14,968 nt of DNA from JAYWAM01 sp043782425 (lineage in GTDB: Bacteria; Pseudomonadota; Gammaproteobacteria; Burkholderiales; Usitatibacteraceae): the NCBI GenBank assembly GCA_043782425.1, contig JAYWAM010000173.1:1-14968 (forward strand). The letters run 5' to 3'. Position 1 is the stretch's first letter. Every line of letters begins with the position of its first letter. The position numbers were made by a program, and so were the translations under genes. Shown here one piece after another: positions 1 through 6,412 of the stretch. Below the pieces are notes generated by a model that saw nothing but the letters and a program-made list of their open reading frames with translations, was not told the DNA's origin and did no database searches.

Positions 1-581
1 TCGGGAACGTTAGCGCGCCTGCGCACCAGGGCGCGAATCTCATCGCTCCAATTGTCAATCACCTTTTGCCGCGCGTCGGCTAGCGCGCGAGCTTTGTCAT
101 CGGCGGCTTTTTTTGCCGCAGCGTCGGCTTTTTGCTGGGCAAGCTTTTTGGCTTCTTCCTCTTTCTTTTTCTTGTCCTCGGTTTCGCGCTTTTTCTTCGC
201 TTCGTCGTCTTTCTTTTTCTTGTCCTCCAGCTCGCGTTGTTCACGCTCGAGCTTTTCCTTGCGCTGTTTCTCCAGCTTTTTTTTCAGTGCTATATCCGCC
301 TGGGTCGACTGTGGCGGCTCTTGCTTGGGCTCTACTTTTGGCGGCTGCGGTCGTGGCGGCGGGGGATCAGGTTGCGGCTCGACTTTAGGCTCGACAACTT
401 TGACCGGAGGCAATTTGGACCACAGTTCAGCCTGTACCGGCTCGGGTCTTCTGCTTTGCCAGCTTACACCAAACACCAGCAGCAGCAGAAAAGCGCCATG
501 CATAAGTAGCGCCAACACTATCGCCAGAACGCGGCCTGGCTCACTGCGCTTGCGGTTAGGGTCGAACGATTCTTGCGCCAC
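1..581 (-). CDS. tolA: TolA, cell envelope integrity protein (3' end cut by window edge)
   Basis: TolA links the inner-membrane TolQR motor to TolB/Pal at the outer membrane. The visible 193 codons show a short charged N-terminus, one membrane segment at about residues 18-40 (core FLLLLVFGVSW), a proline-rich stretch at about 57-91, and a Lys/Glu/Ala-rich helical domain at about 97-172 with blocks such as EDKKKK. The globular C-terminal domain begins near NWSDEIRALVRRR and is lost at the window edge. A GTG at 579-581 is chosen as start: it lies five bases after the tolR stop and gives a complete N-terminus plus membrane helix, whereas the next ATG falls inside the helix. The gene directly follows tolR, as is usual. 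TolA diverges in primary sequence, so the call rests on architecture and synteny, which are both strong. Confidence 0.93.
   Translation of the reverse strand, partial: MAQESFDPNRKRSEPGRVLAIVLALLMHGAFLLLLVFGVSWQSRRPEPVQAELWSKLPPVKVVEPKVEPQPDPPPPRPQPPKVEPKQEPPQSTQADIALKKKLEKQRKEKLEREQRELEDKKKKDDEAKKKRETEDKKKKEEEAKKLAQQKADAAAKKAADDKARALADARQKVIDNWSDEIRALVRRRANVP
160..227. repeat. 20-bp direct repeat inside tolA (160-179 and 208-227)
   Basis: The 20-base string TCTTTCTTTTTCTTGTCCTC occurs at 160-179 and again at 208-227. The copies are 48 bases (16 codons) apart, so the reading frame is kept. On the minus strand both encode the EDKKKK block of the TolA helical domain. It looks like an in-frame internal duplication, a plausible site of length variation between strains. 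Confidence 0.85.
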
Positions 582-586
582 GGCGG

Positions 587-1000
587 CTATTTGTCCGCAG
601 GCTTGACGAGCAGTCCGACGCGCTTGATCTTGTTTTGCTGAAGTATATCCATGACGCGAATAACTTCCTCGTAACGCAGATTCTTGTCGGCGGCAATGAC
701 AACAGCAAGATCAGGCTGCGCCGCCTGCCGTTTGCGCACTGCACTTACAAGCTGATTGCGCGCCACCGGTTCTTCAGAGCCACTGCCCTGGCGGTCAACC
801 AGGATGATGGAGGCGTCGGCCTTGATGCGCACCTCAAGCGGGGCGACCGGGGGATTGGCGGATTGTCCAGTTGATGGTAAATCGATCTGACCGGGGTTCA
901 CCAAGGGCGCTGCGACCATGAAAATAATGAGCAACACCAACATCACGTCGATATACGGCACGACGTTGATTTCGCTCATGGCTCGACGGCGGCGTCTCAT
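587..1000 (-). CDS. tolR: TolR, Tol-Pal system stator/peptidoglycan-binding subunit
   Basis: TolR is the ExbD-family subunit of the TolQR proton-driven motor, with one membrane helix and a periplasmic domain. The protein is 137 residues, a normal length. It opens with an arginine-rich cytoplasmic stretch and MSEINVVPYIDVMLVLLIIF, in which Asp18 is the family's conserved proton-path residue (Asp23 in E. coli). The periplasmic part contains DKNLRYEEVIRVMDILQQNK, typical of ExbD/TolR. The ATG at 1000 directly precedes the arginine run. It sits 58 bases after tolQ and five bases before tolA, consistent with one transcript. I see no abnormal residues. Confidence 0.96.
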   Translation of the reverse strand: MRRRRRAMSEINVVPYIDVMLVLLIIFMVAAPLVNPGQIDLPSTGQSANPPVAPLEVRIKADASIILVDRQGSGSEEPVARNQLVSAVRKRQAAQPDLAVVIAADKNLRYEEVIRVMDILQQNKIKRVGLLVKPADK

Positions 1001-1058
1001 GTTAAATAATATTCGTCATTTGTGTGTATTACCCGCTTGCTTATCAAGCATGTGTTTG

Positions 1059-1739
1059 TCAACCATGTGCCTGGCGCTGGAGGATATTCGAGAGTTCTTC
1101 CATGAAGCTCTCATAGCGGCTCGCCAGCCTGTCGATCTGGTGGGTGTAGCGGTTGTAGGCGATCACCGCAGGTATCGCGGCAAACAGGCCGATAGCGGTT
1201 GCGATGAGCGCCTCGGCTATGCCCGGCGCAACCTGCACCAGCGTCGCCTGCGCCACATTCGAAAGGCTGCGGAAGGCGTGCATGATGCCCCACACCGTGC
1301 CGAATAGACCGATATACGGGCTTACCGAACCTACGGTGGCAAGAAACGACAGATGCGAATCGAGATGATCGATTTCGCGCTGGTAGGTGGCCTTCATGGC
1401 GCGCCGCACGCCTTCCATCATCGCGCCTATGTCCGCTCCAGCGCGATTTTTCGTTTTAAGGAACTCCTTGAATCCCGCCTCGAAAATGCGCTCCATACCT
1501 TCGATGTCGTAACGTCCGCTGGCGGCACGCTGGTAAATGCCGGTCAGGTCAGTACCGCTCCAGAAGTCACGTTCAAATTCCTCCGCTTGTTTCGAGGCGC
1601 GGCGGATCGAAAACAGTTTGAGAAAGATGTACCACCATGAAACCAGAGAGGCAAGCACCAGGATGAGCAGCACCAGCTTGACCACCAGGCTGGCGTGCAA
1701 AATGAGATTCAACAGATCAAGGTCTTGGGTGATGTTCAA
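1059..1739 (-). CDS. tolQ: TolQ, Tol-Pal system proton channel subunit
   Basis: TolQ is the MotA/TolQ/ExbB-family channel that works with TolR to energise TolA. The 226-residue protein has three membrane segments at about residues 15-40, 130-155 and 172-195. The second and third carry the signature TVGSVSPYIGLFGTVWGIM and the IAEALIATAIGLFAAIPAV helix. Translation starts with a TTG at 1737-1739 that overlaps the ybgC stop as TTGA, so translation is probably coupled to ybgC. The family usually begins close to this point and no better start lies downstream before the first helix. The order ybgC-tolQ-tolR-tolA is the standard tol-pal arrangement. Confidence 0.97.
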   Translation of the reverse strand: MNITQDLDLLNLILHASLVVKLVLLILVLASLVSWWYIFLKLFSIRRASKQAEEFERDFWSGTDLTGIYQRAASGRYDIEGMERIFEAGFKEFLKTKNRAGADIGAMMEGVRRAMKATYQREIDHLDSHLSFLATVGSVSPYIGLFGTVWGIMHAFRSLSNVAQATLVQVAPGIAEALIATAIGLFAAIPAVIAYNRYTHQIDRLASRYESFMEELSNILQRQAHG

Positions 1740-2206
1740 GTTGCTGCCTCCAGTTTCTTGCGCACTTCTTCGGGGATGGTCATCGGTTTAAATCCTTCGC
1801 TGCTGACGCAAGCAATGGTGATGCGCGCGCGCACCAGTACTTCTTCATCGCGGCGAATTTCCTGGTGAAAAATCACGCGCACGCGCCCCAGAGATTCGAT
1901 TTCAACGCCAACGGCAATGGTGTCATCGAGCTTGGCCGGTTTAACGAAATCAATGGCGATCTGGCTTGCCACGAATACCACGCCGTAATTCTTGTTCAGC
2001 AGTTGATGCGTAAACCCCAAATAACGCAGCCACTCGGTGCGCGCGCGCTCAAGAAATTTCAAGTATTCGGAATGGTAGACAACGCCACCCGCATCGGTGT
2101 TCTCAAAATACACGCGCGCCGGGAAAGAAAATGAAAACAGGTCGGGCTGTAGAAGCGGTTTGGCGGCGGCGCGCAGGGCGGCGTTCGGCGTTCGGCGCGT
2201 CGTCAT
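1736..2206 (-). CDS. ybgC: YbgC, tol-pal-associated acyl-CoA thioesterase
   Basis: YbgC is a hotdog-fold acyl-CoA thioesterase encoded with tol-pal and linked to phospholipid metabolism at the inner membrane. The motif YFENTDAGGVVYHSEYLKFL contains the catalytic Asp (residue 38, equivalent to Asp18 in E. coli) and the nearby His45, followed by ERARTEWLR. At 156 residues it carries about 20 extra N-terminal residues compared with the E. coli protein. The ATG at 2204-2206 is supported by a GAGGA element overlapping the ruvB stop just upstream. It lies seven bases after ruvB, and its stop overlaps the TTG start of tolQ. Identity is very secure; the exact start is slightly less so. Confidence 0.95.
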   Translation of the reverse strand: MTTRRTPNAALRAAAKPLLQPDLFSFSFPARVYFENTDAGGVVYHSEYLKFLERARTEWLRYLGFTHQLLNKNYGVVFVASQIAIDFVKPAKLDDTIAVGVEIESLGRVRVIFHQEIRRDEEVLVRARITIACVSSEGFKPMTIPEEVRKKLEAAT

Positions 2207-2213
2207 ACTATCC

Positions 2214-3245
2214 TCAAAACAATTCGCCTTCGGCGTTGCGCGGCGTGCCCGCGATGCCGAAGTGCTGGTAGGCGAGCAGGGTAGCCATGCGCCCGCGCGG
2301 CGTGCGTTGCAGATAACCTTGCTGAATCAGGAACGGCTCAAGCACATCCTCGATGGTGTCGCGCTCTTCGCTTAAGGCTGCGGCGAGGTTTTCCACACCC
2401 ACCGGCCCGCCGTTGAATTTTTCGATCACGGCGAGCAAAAGCTTGCGATCCATGATGTCCAGCCCGATGGCATCGACATCGAGCATTTTGAGCGCCAGGT
2501 CAGCCACTTCGCGTGTGACTCTGCCGTCTGATTTAACCTCGGCATAGTCACGTACCCGGCGCAACAGGCGGTTGGCGATGCGCGGCGTACCGCGTGCGCG
2601 CGCAGCGATTTCGTGCGCGCCGTCGTCGGCGATTTCCACTTTGAGTAGATGCGCCGAGCGCAACACGATGGTCTGTAGCTCAGCAGGCGTATAAAACTCG
2701 AGACGCGCGACGATGCCGAAGCGATCACGCAACGGATTGGTGAGCATGCCGGCGCGCGTCGTAGCGCCCACCAGTGTAAAGGGCGGTAAATCGAGCTTCA
2801 CCGAGCGCGCCCCCGGCCCTTCGCCTATCATGATGTCGAGCTGATAATCTTCCAATGCGGGATAAAGAATTTCTTCAACCACCGGGCTGAGACGGTGTAT
2901 CTCGTCGATGAAAAGCACATCGTTAGGCTCAAGATTGGTGAGCAGGGCCGCCAGATCGCCGGCGCGCTCGAGTACCGGACCGGAAGTCTGCTTGAGATTG
3001 ACACCCATTTCGCGCGCGATGATATGCGCCAGCGTGGTCTTGCCCAATCCCGGCGGGCCGAACAGCAAGGTGTGATCGAGCGATTCCTTACGAGTGCGCG
3101 CCGCCTCAATGAAAATTGATAACTGGCCGCGAATCTTTTCCTGTCCGACATACTCATTGAGGTGCTTGGGGCGCAACGCGCGCTCGGCCGCCTCTTCAGC
3201 GGGAGAAGTCGGGGCAGGAGAAATGAAGCGGTCGGGTTCAATCAT
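2214..3245 (-). CDS. ruvB: RuvB, Holliday junction branch-migration ATPase
   Basis: RuvB is the hexameric AAA+ motor that drives branch migration with RuvA and feeds junctions to RuvC. From the chosen ATG the protein has 343 residues. It shows Walker A (FGPPGLGKTT, about 62-71), Walker B (LFIDEIH, about 111-117), sensor 1 GATTRAG (about 160-166) and the LRDRFG arginine-finger region, followed by the winged-helix end (RTPRGR). The start at 3245 gives MIEPDRFISP, matching the usual MIExDR beginning. In-frame ATG and TTG codons up to 3266 lie inside the preceding toxin gene and are less likely. It begins four bases after the PIN-toxin stop rather than directly after ruvA, which is unusual and may couple its translation to the toxin gene. 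Confidence 0.97.
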   Translation of the reverse strand: MIEPDRFISPAPTSPAEEAAERALRPKHLNEYVGQEKIRGQLSIFIEAARTRKESLDHTLLFGPPGLGKTTLAHIIAREMGVNLKQTSGPVLERAGDLAALLTNLEPNDVLFIDEIHRLSPVVEEILYPALEDYQLDIMIGEGPGARSVKLDLPPFTLVGATTRAGMLTNPLRDRFGIVARLEFYTPAELQTIVLRSAHLLKVEIADDGAHEIAARARGTPRIANRLLRRVRDYAEVKSDGRVTREVADLALKMLDVDAIGLDIMDRKLLLAVIEKFNGGPVGVENLAAALSEERDTIEDVLEPFLIQQGYLQRTPRGRMATLLAYQHFGIAGTPRNAEGELF

Positions 3246-3249
3246 GGCA

Positions 3250-3636
3250 TTACCACACAACATCAACCTGATATTCGCGAAATGCGCTATCAGCCGTCAC
3301 GATGGGCAGGCCCTCAAACTGCGCCTGTGCAATCACCAGGCGGTCAAACGGGTCGCCGTGCAGACGCGGCAGCGACGCCAGATGCCAGATATGATCGGCT
3401 TTGATCGGAAGAGCGTTCACGCCCAGGCTGTCTGTCTGGGCCAGAAACAAGGCTTTCACCGAGCGCGCGAGATCGAGTTTGCCCAAGGCTTCCTTGATTT
3501 GCATTTCCCACAGGCTGGCAAGACTCACCATGAGTTGATTTCCCGGATCTTCAATGGCGCGCCGCGCCGCAGGCGACAGTTTAGCGGGTTCAGCATCGGC
3601 CCAGATAAGCACCTGCGTATCGAGCAGCAGTTTCAC
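3250..3636 (-). CDS. PIN-domain toxin, VapC family
   Basis: This is a probable VapC-type ribonuclease toxin. The 128-residue protein opens with MKLLLDTQVLIW (Asp6). It continues with SLASLWEMQIK (Glu44), HGDPFDRLVIAQA (Asp95 and Asp98) and VTADSAF (Asp116), which supply the acidic residues that bind Mg2+ in PIN nucleases. All expected catalytic positions are present, so nothing suggests inactivation. The ATG at 3634-3636 overlaps the stop of the upstream antitoxin gene as ATGA, the classic coupling of a type II pair. Its stop is four bases before ruvB. The RNA target cannot be read from the sequence. The VapC-family call is firm; the biological role inside a ruv operon is unknown. Confidence 0.92.
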   Translation of the reverse strand: MKLLLDTQVLIWADAEPAKLSPAARRAIEDPGNQLMVSLASLWEMQIKEALGKLDLARSVKALFLAQTDSLGVNALPIKADHIWHLASLPRLHGDPFDRLVIAQAQFEGLPIVTADSAFREYQVDVVW

Positions 3637-4019
3637 GGGGATTTTTTGCTCGATACCGTCTGACGTGCGCGCTTTTTGTGCGGCAGCGCTTTGTCTGCGC
3701 CCGTTTTTTCCGGCACGGCGTAAGCGGCGCGTTTCTGCGCGGCCTTGGGGGCCACGACATCCCTCGTCGTACTGATTAGAAAGTCTTCCGCTAAGGGTGC
3801 ATCGAAATCAGGCGCCACCCAGCGGATACCCCCGGCGTTCAATCCCAGTGTGCGTGATTTTTTTGGCGGATCGAGGGCGACCAGCTTTACCACCGGACGA
3901 TTGGCGCGGGCGATCACGATCTCCTCGCCCGCCTCGACGCGCGCAATCAACTCCGAAAGCTGGGTCTTGGCGGCGTGTATGTTGAAGGTATGCGTGGACA
4001 CGGCTGTATCTGGAGTCAA
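3633..4019 (-). CDS. Phd/YefM-type antitoxin with a basic C-terminal tail
   Basis: This is the likely antitoxin partner of the adjacent PIN toxin. Residues 9-49 have the Phd/YefM pattern: THTFNIHAAKTQLSELIARV, then AGEEIVIARANRPVVKLVAL. The toxin-contact segment follows (about 62-80, ending DFDAPLAEDF). Antitoxins of this type commonly end near there, at about 80-85 residues. This one continues for 43 residues (86-128) with 12 Lys/Arg and only three acidic residues, ending in clusters such as HKKRAR and SSKKSP. The ATG at 4017-4019 follows an AT-rich promoter-like region, and the stop overlaps the toxin start. The tail could be a nucleic-acid-binding addition or readthrough sequence from an old frameshift. 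The antitoxin call is strong; the meaning of the tail is open. Confidence 0.88.
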   Translation of the reverse strand: MTPDTAVSTHTFNIHAAKTQLSELIARVEAGEEIVIARANRPVVKLVALDPPKKSRTLGLNAGGIRWVAPDFDAPLAEDFLISTTRDVVAPKAAQKRAAYAVPEKTGADKALPHKKRARQTVSSKKSP

Positions 4020-4092
4020 ATAGTTAGCTAAGTTTTAACTATAATTTACATATTGTCAAGCAATGTGGTGCTTAATAACCTAGCTAACACTA
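4020..4092 (-). promoter_or_regulatory. AT-rich promoter/operator region of the toxin-antitoxin pair
   Basis: The 73 bases between the ruvA stop and the antitoxin start are far richer in A+T than the flanking genes. On the minus strand they carry a perfect TTGACA (4059-4054), followed by AT-rich DNA where the -10 element is ambiguous (TATAGT at 4043-4038 is too close; TAAAAC at 4037-4032 has a 16-base spacer). An 8-base inverted repeat, TAGCTAAC, lies at 4081-4088 and in reverse at 4023-4030, bracketing the promoter. Phd-family antitoxins usually repress their own promoter at palindromes, so an operator role is reasonable inference. Confidence 0.5.
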
Positions 4093-4674
4093 TTATCCTT
4101 TAGACAATATCTTGAGCGCCTGGCGTATCCCATCAGCCACTGTGACACCGGTAGGCATTTGCTTGATGGCAAACTGCGCTTCGCGCTCATTGTAGCCAAG
4201 GGCGATGAGCGCATTGAGGATGTCGCCGCTATCGGACACGCTGGCAGAATCGGTAGAGGAGATCGCCCCTGTGGTTTGGAACTTGTCGCGCAGTTCGAGC
4301 AACAGGCGCTCTGCGGTTTTCTTGCCTATGCCCGGAATCTTGGTCAGGCGCGCCGCGTCCTGGGTTGCGATGGCGCTGGCAAGATCGTTGACCGACAAGC
4401 CCGACAGCACAGCAAGCGCCACCTTGGGACCCACTCCGCTGATCTTGAGCAGTTGTCTGAAAGCGGCGCGCTCACTATGTGTCGCAAAGCCATAGAGCAG
4501 ATGAGCATCCTCGCGAACGATAAGCTGAGTGTGCAGACTTACCCGTTCGCCTGTGGCTGGCAGGGGATAGAAGGTGCTCATCGGCACGGCAATTTCGTAG
4601 CCCACGCCGCCCACATCCACCACCACTTCGGGAGGATTTTTTTCAATTAGAATGCCGGTAATGCGGCCTATCAT
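4093..4674 (-). CDS. ruvA: RuvA, Holliday junction-binding subunit
   Basis: RuvA tetramers bind Holliday junctions and recruit RuvB rings. The 193-residue protein begins MIGRITGILIEKNPPEVVVD (OB-fold domain I). Two helix-hairpin-helix motifs follow in domain II (LKISGVGPKVALAVLSGL and LTKIPGIGKKTAERLLLELR). After a flexible Ser-rich linker near 138-150 comes domain III, the RuvB contact (ILNALIALGYNEREAQFAIK). Length and order are normal. It starts 49 bases after ruvC. Unlike in most genomes it is not followed directly by ruvB; an 847-base toxin-antitoxin block intervenes. Confidence 0.97.
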   Translation of the reverse strand: MIGRITGILIEKNPPEVVVDVGGVGYEIAVPMSTFYPLPATGERVSLHTQLIVREDAHLLYGFATHSERAAFRQLLKISGVGPKVALAVLSGLSVNDLASAIATQDAARLTKIPGIGKKTAERLLLELRDKFQTTGAISSTDSASVSDSGDILNALIALGYNEREAQFAIKQMPTGVTVADGIRQALKILSKG

Positions 4675-4723
4675 TTTGATACTCCAGTTGCATTGCAGGG
4701 TTGAATAGCTAGTGCGGTATTGT

Positions 4724-5242
4724 TTACATCAACCGCCCACCCTTGACTCGAAAGCCTTTGGTCCTCAGGTTACCCATTCCCAAGCCTCCATGCGCATGGC
4801 AGATGGCGCACGCCAGCGCATCGGCCGAATCGGCGCCCGGCAGGCCAGGCAAATTTAATAGGCGTTTGACCATCTCCTGCACCTGTTCTTTCTTGGCGTG
4901 ACCGTTGCCCACCACCGCCTGCTTTACTTGCAATGCCGTGTACTCGGCGACTTCCAGGTTGTGATGCACTGCGGCGCAAATCGCCGCGCCACGCGCCTGC
5001 CCGAGGAGAAGCGTGGATTGCGGATTGACGTTGACGAAAACTTTTTCGATGGCGACCTCGACCGGCTGGTGAGTACGGATCACTTCCTCTACGCAATTGA
5101 GAATCGCCTTGAGCCGCTGCGGCAATTCTCCCGCAGCCGACTTGATGCAACCGCTCGTAACATAGATCAACTGGTTGCCTTGCTTTTCGATGACGCCATA
5201 GCCCGTCACACGCAGGCCGGGATCGATGCCAAGGATACGCAT
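4724..5242 (-). CDS. ruvC: RuvC, Holliday junction resolvase
   Basis: RuvC is the Mg2+-dependent endonuclease that cuts Holliday junctions in the RuvABC complex. The 172-residue protein begins MRILGIDPGLRVTGYGVIEK. The catalytic acids fall at Asp7, Glu66 (AIEKVFVN), Asp138 and Asp141 (PGADSADALACAICHAH), the same numbering as in E. coli. The conserved QVKQAVVGNGHAKKEQVQ segment is present. The ATG at 5240-5242 gives this canonical N-terminus. It lies 40 bases after the YbjQ-like gene and 49 bases before ruvA, on one strand with both. No anomalies are seen. Confidence 0.97.
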   Translation of the reverse strand: MRILGIDPGLRVTGYGVIEKQGNQLIYVTSGCIKSAAGELPQRLKAILNCVEEVIRTHQPVEVAIEKVFVNVNPQSTLLLGQARGAAICAAVHHNLEVAEYTALQVKQAVVGNGHAKKEQVQEMVKRLLNLPGLPGADSADALACAICHAHGGLGMGNLRTKGFRVKGGRLM

Positions 5243-5282
5243 CCTTAATCAAAGACCCGTGCATAAATACAATGGTCGGCCA

Positions 5283-5600
5283 TCACAGATCCTCAACGAC
5301 TACAGCGGTTCCCGATATTGACACCAGCACCATGCCTTTGCCGCTGCCGTGAATGACATAGTCGATACGCGCGCCGATGAGTGCGTTAGCGCCGGCTTTC
5401 TCGGCGCCTTCGATTACGGCCTTGATGGCCGAGTCGCGCGCGTTGGGGATGACCTTATGGTAGGCATCGGAAAAGGATTTCATGCCGGGCGTGAACGTCA
5501 CCACGTCAACTTCGGCCGACGCTTCGCCGGTTACCAGGCCAAGATACTTGGCGATGCGTTTGCCTTCGATGTTGGGTGTGGTGGTAATCAGCACAGTCAC
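5283..5600 (-). CDS. YbjQ-like (UPF0145) putative heavy-metal-binding domain protein
   Basis: A 105-residue protein of the YbjQ/UPF0145 family, recognisable from TTTPNIEGKRIAKYLGLVTG near the start, the helix AIKAVIEGAEKAGANALIGA, and the C-terminal strand VSISGTAVVVEDL. The family is described as having a putative heavy-metal-binding domain, but its biochemical role is not established and no clear Cys/His metal site is visible here. It may form oligomers like relatives in the family. A GTG at 5598-5600 is the start; a GAAGG element lies upstream at the end of yebC and the gap to the yebC stop is five bases. It is therefore co-transcribed between yebC and ruvC. A link to DNA repair or translation is only contextual. 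Confidence 0.85.
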   Translation of the reverse strand: MTVLITTTPNIEGKRIAKYLGLVTGEASAEVDVVTFTPGMKSFSDAYHKVIPNARDSAIKAVIEGAEKAGANALIGARIDYVIHGSGKGMVLVSISGTAVVVEDL

Positions 5601-5605
5601 GCCGA

Positions 5606-6334
5606 CTAGCCTTCGTGCATGACGGCGGAGGTGTAGACCTCCTGCACGTCATCGAGCGCTTCAAGCACATCGAGCAGCTTTTGCATTTTGACCGCCGCGT
5701 CACCGGTGAGAACGTTCTCCACCGTGGGTTTCATGGTGACTTCGCCGAACTCGGCCTTGAAGCCTGCTTTTTCTAGGCTGCCTTTCACGGTGGAAAAATC
5801 ATACGGGCCGGTAATCACCTCGATGCTGCCGTCATCATTGCTGACGACATCATCAGCCCCCACTTCGAGCGCCGCTTCGATGAGTTTATCCTCGTTAGTG
5901 CCGGGCGCGAACAGCATCTGACCGCAGTGCTTGAACAGGAACGCCACCGATCCTTCCGTGCCCATGTTGCCGCCATATTTGCTGAAAGCGTGGCGTACTT
6001 CGGCGACGGTGCGGATGCGGTTGTCGGTCATACAGTCCACGATGATGGCGGCGCCGTCCATGCCGTAGCCCTCATAGCGGATTTCTTCATAGTTCACGCC
6101 TTCCAGGTCGCCACTGCCGCGCTTGATGGCGCGCTCTATGGTGTCCTTGGGCATATTGTTTTCATAAGCCTTCTCAACCGCCAGGCGCAGGCGCGGGCTG
6201 GCATTGATATCTCCGCCACCCAGCCTGGCGGCCACAGTGATTTCCTTGATAAGGCGTGTGAAGATCTTGCCGCGCTTGGCGTCCTGGCGGCCCTTGCGGT
6301 GCTGTATGTTTGCCCATTTGGAGTGTCCGGCCAT
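5606..6334 (-). CDS. yebC: YebC/PmpR family protein
   Basis: A YebC/TACO1-family protein, known in different members as a DNA-binding regulator or as a factor helping translation of difficult (polyproline) stretches. The 242-residue protein begins MAGHSKWANIQHRKGRQDAK. It contains NMPKDTIERAIKRGSGDLEG, YEGYGMDGAAIIVDCMTDNR and KYGGNMGTEGSVAFLF, all diagnostic. The ATG at 6332-6334 is chosen because MAGHSKW is the invariant family start; the reading frame runs 18 codons further upstream without support. It heads the minus-strand run that continues into ruvCAB-tol, the usual yebC-ruvC linkage, and is divergent from slmA. Confidence 0.96.
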   Translation of the reverse strand: MAGHSKWANIQHRKGRQDAKRGKIFTRLIKEITVAARLGGGDINASPRLRLAVEKAYENNMPKDTIERAIKRGSGDLEGVNYEEIRYEGYGMDGAAIIVDCMTDNRIRTVAEVRHAFSKYGGNMGTEGSVAFLFKHCGQMLFAPGTNEDKLIEAALEVGADDVVSNDDGSIEVITGPYDFSTVKGSLEKAGFKAEFGEVTMKPTVENVLTGDAAVKMQKLLDVLEALDDVQEVYTSAVMHEG

Positions 6335-6373
6335 GATGCTTGTAAAAGCTTTCCAATTCGTTGTAGAAGCTGT

Positions 6374-6385
6374 AATGTTAACATT
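6374..6385. promoter_or_regulatory. 12-bp perfect palindrome in the yebC/slmA divergent region
   Basis: AATGTTAACATT reads the same on both strands and lies in the 78-base gap between the divergent yebC and slmA starts, flanked by near-symmetric GT and AC. TetR-family and other dimeric regulators often bind such sites, so it may control one or both genes. It does not match the E. coli SlmA-binding consensus (a GTGAGTACTCAC-type palindrome), so SlmA autoregulation is not implied. Operator function is inference. Confidence 0.35.
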
Positions 6386-6412
6386 CACTCACCTGGACTG
6401 AAGAAAACTAAA

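Noticed and set aside
52..606. 184-codon plus-strand frame rich in Ser and Phe
   Set aside because: It is the antisense reading of the Lys/Glu-rich tolA coiled region; the composition is an artefact of AAG/GAA codons read backwards.
1035..1049. GCTTG/CAAGC hairpin in the tolQ-tolR gap as a terminator
   Set aside because: A five-base stem without a T run, inside an operon whose genes must be co-expressed; at most a minor processing or pausing structure.
5069..5083. GTGAGTACGGATCAC inside ruvC as an SlmA-binding site
   Set aside because: Only the left half matches the known palindrome and the spacing is wrong; a chance match in coding sequence is likely.
4770..5264. 164-codon minus-strand frame overlapping ruvC
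   Set aside because: It is a different frame of the ruvC gene; the ruvC frame has all catalytic residues.
5927..6412. Upstream extension of slmA giving a 354-residue protein
   Set aside because: The added part is antisense to yebC, and SlmA proteins start near the ATG at 6413.
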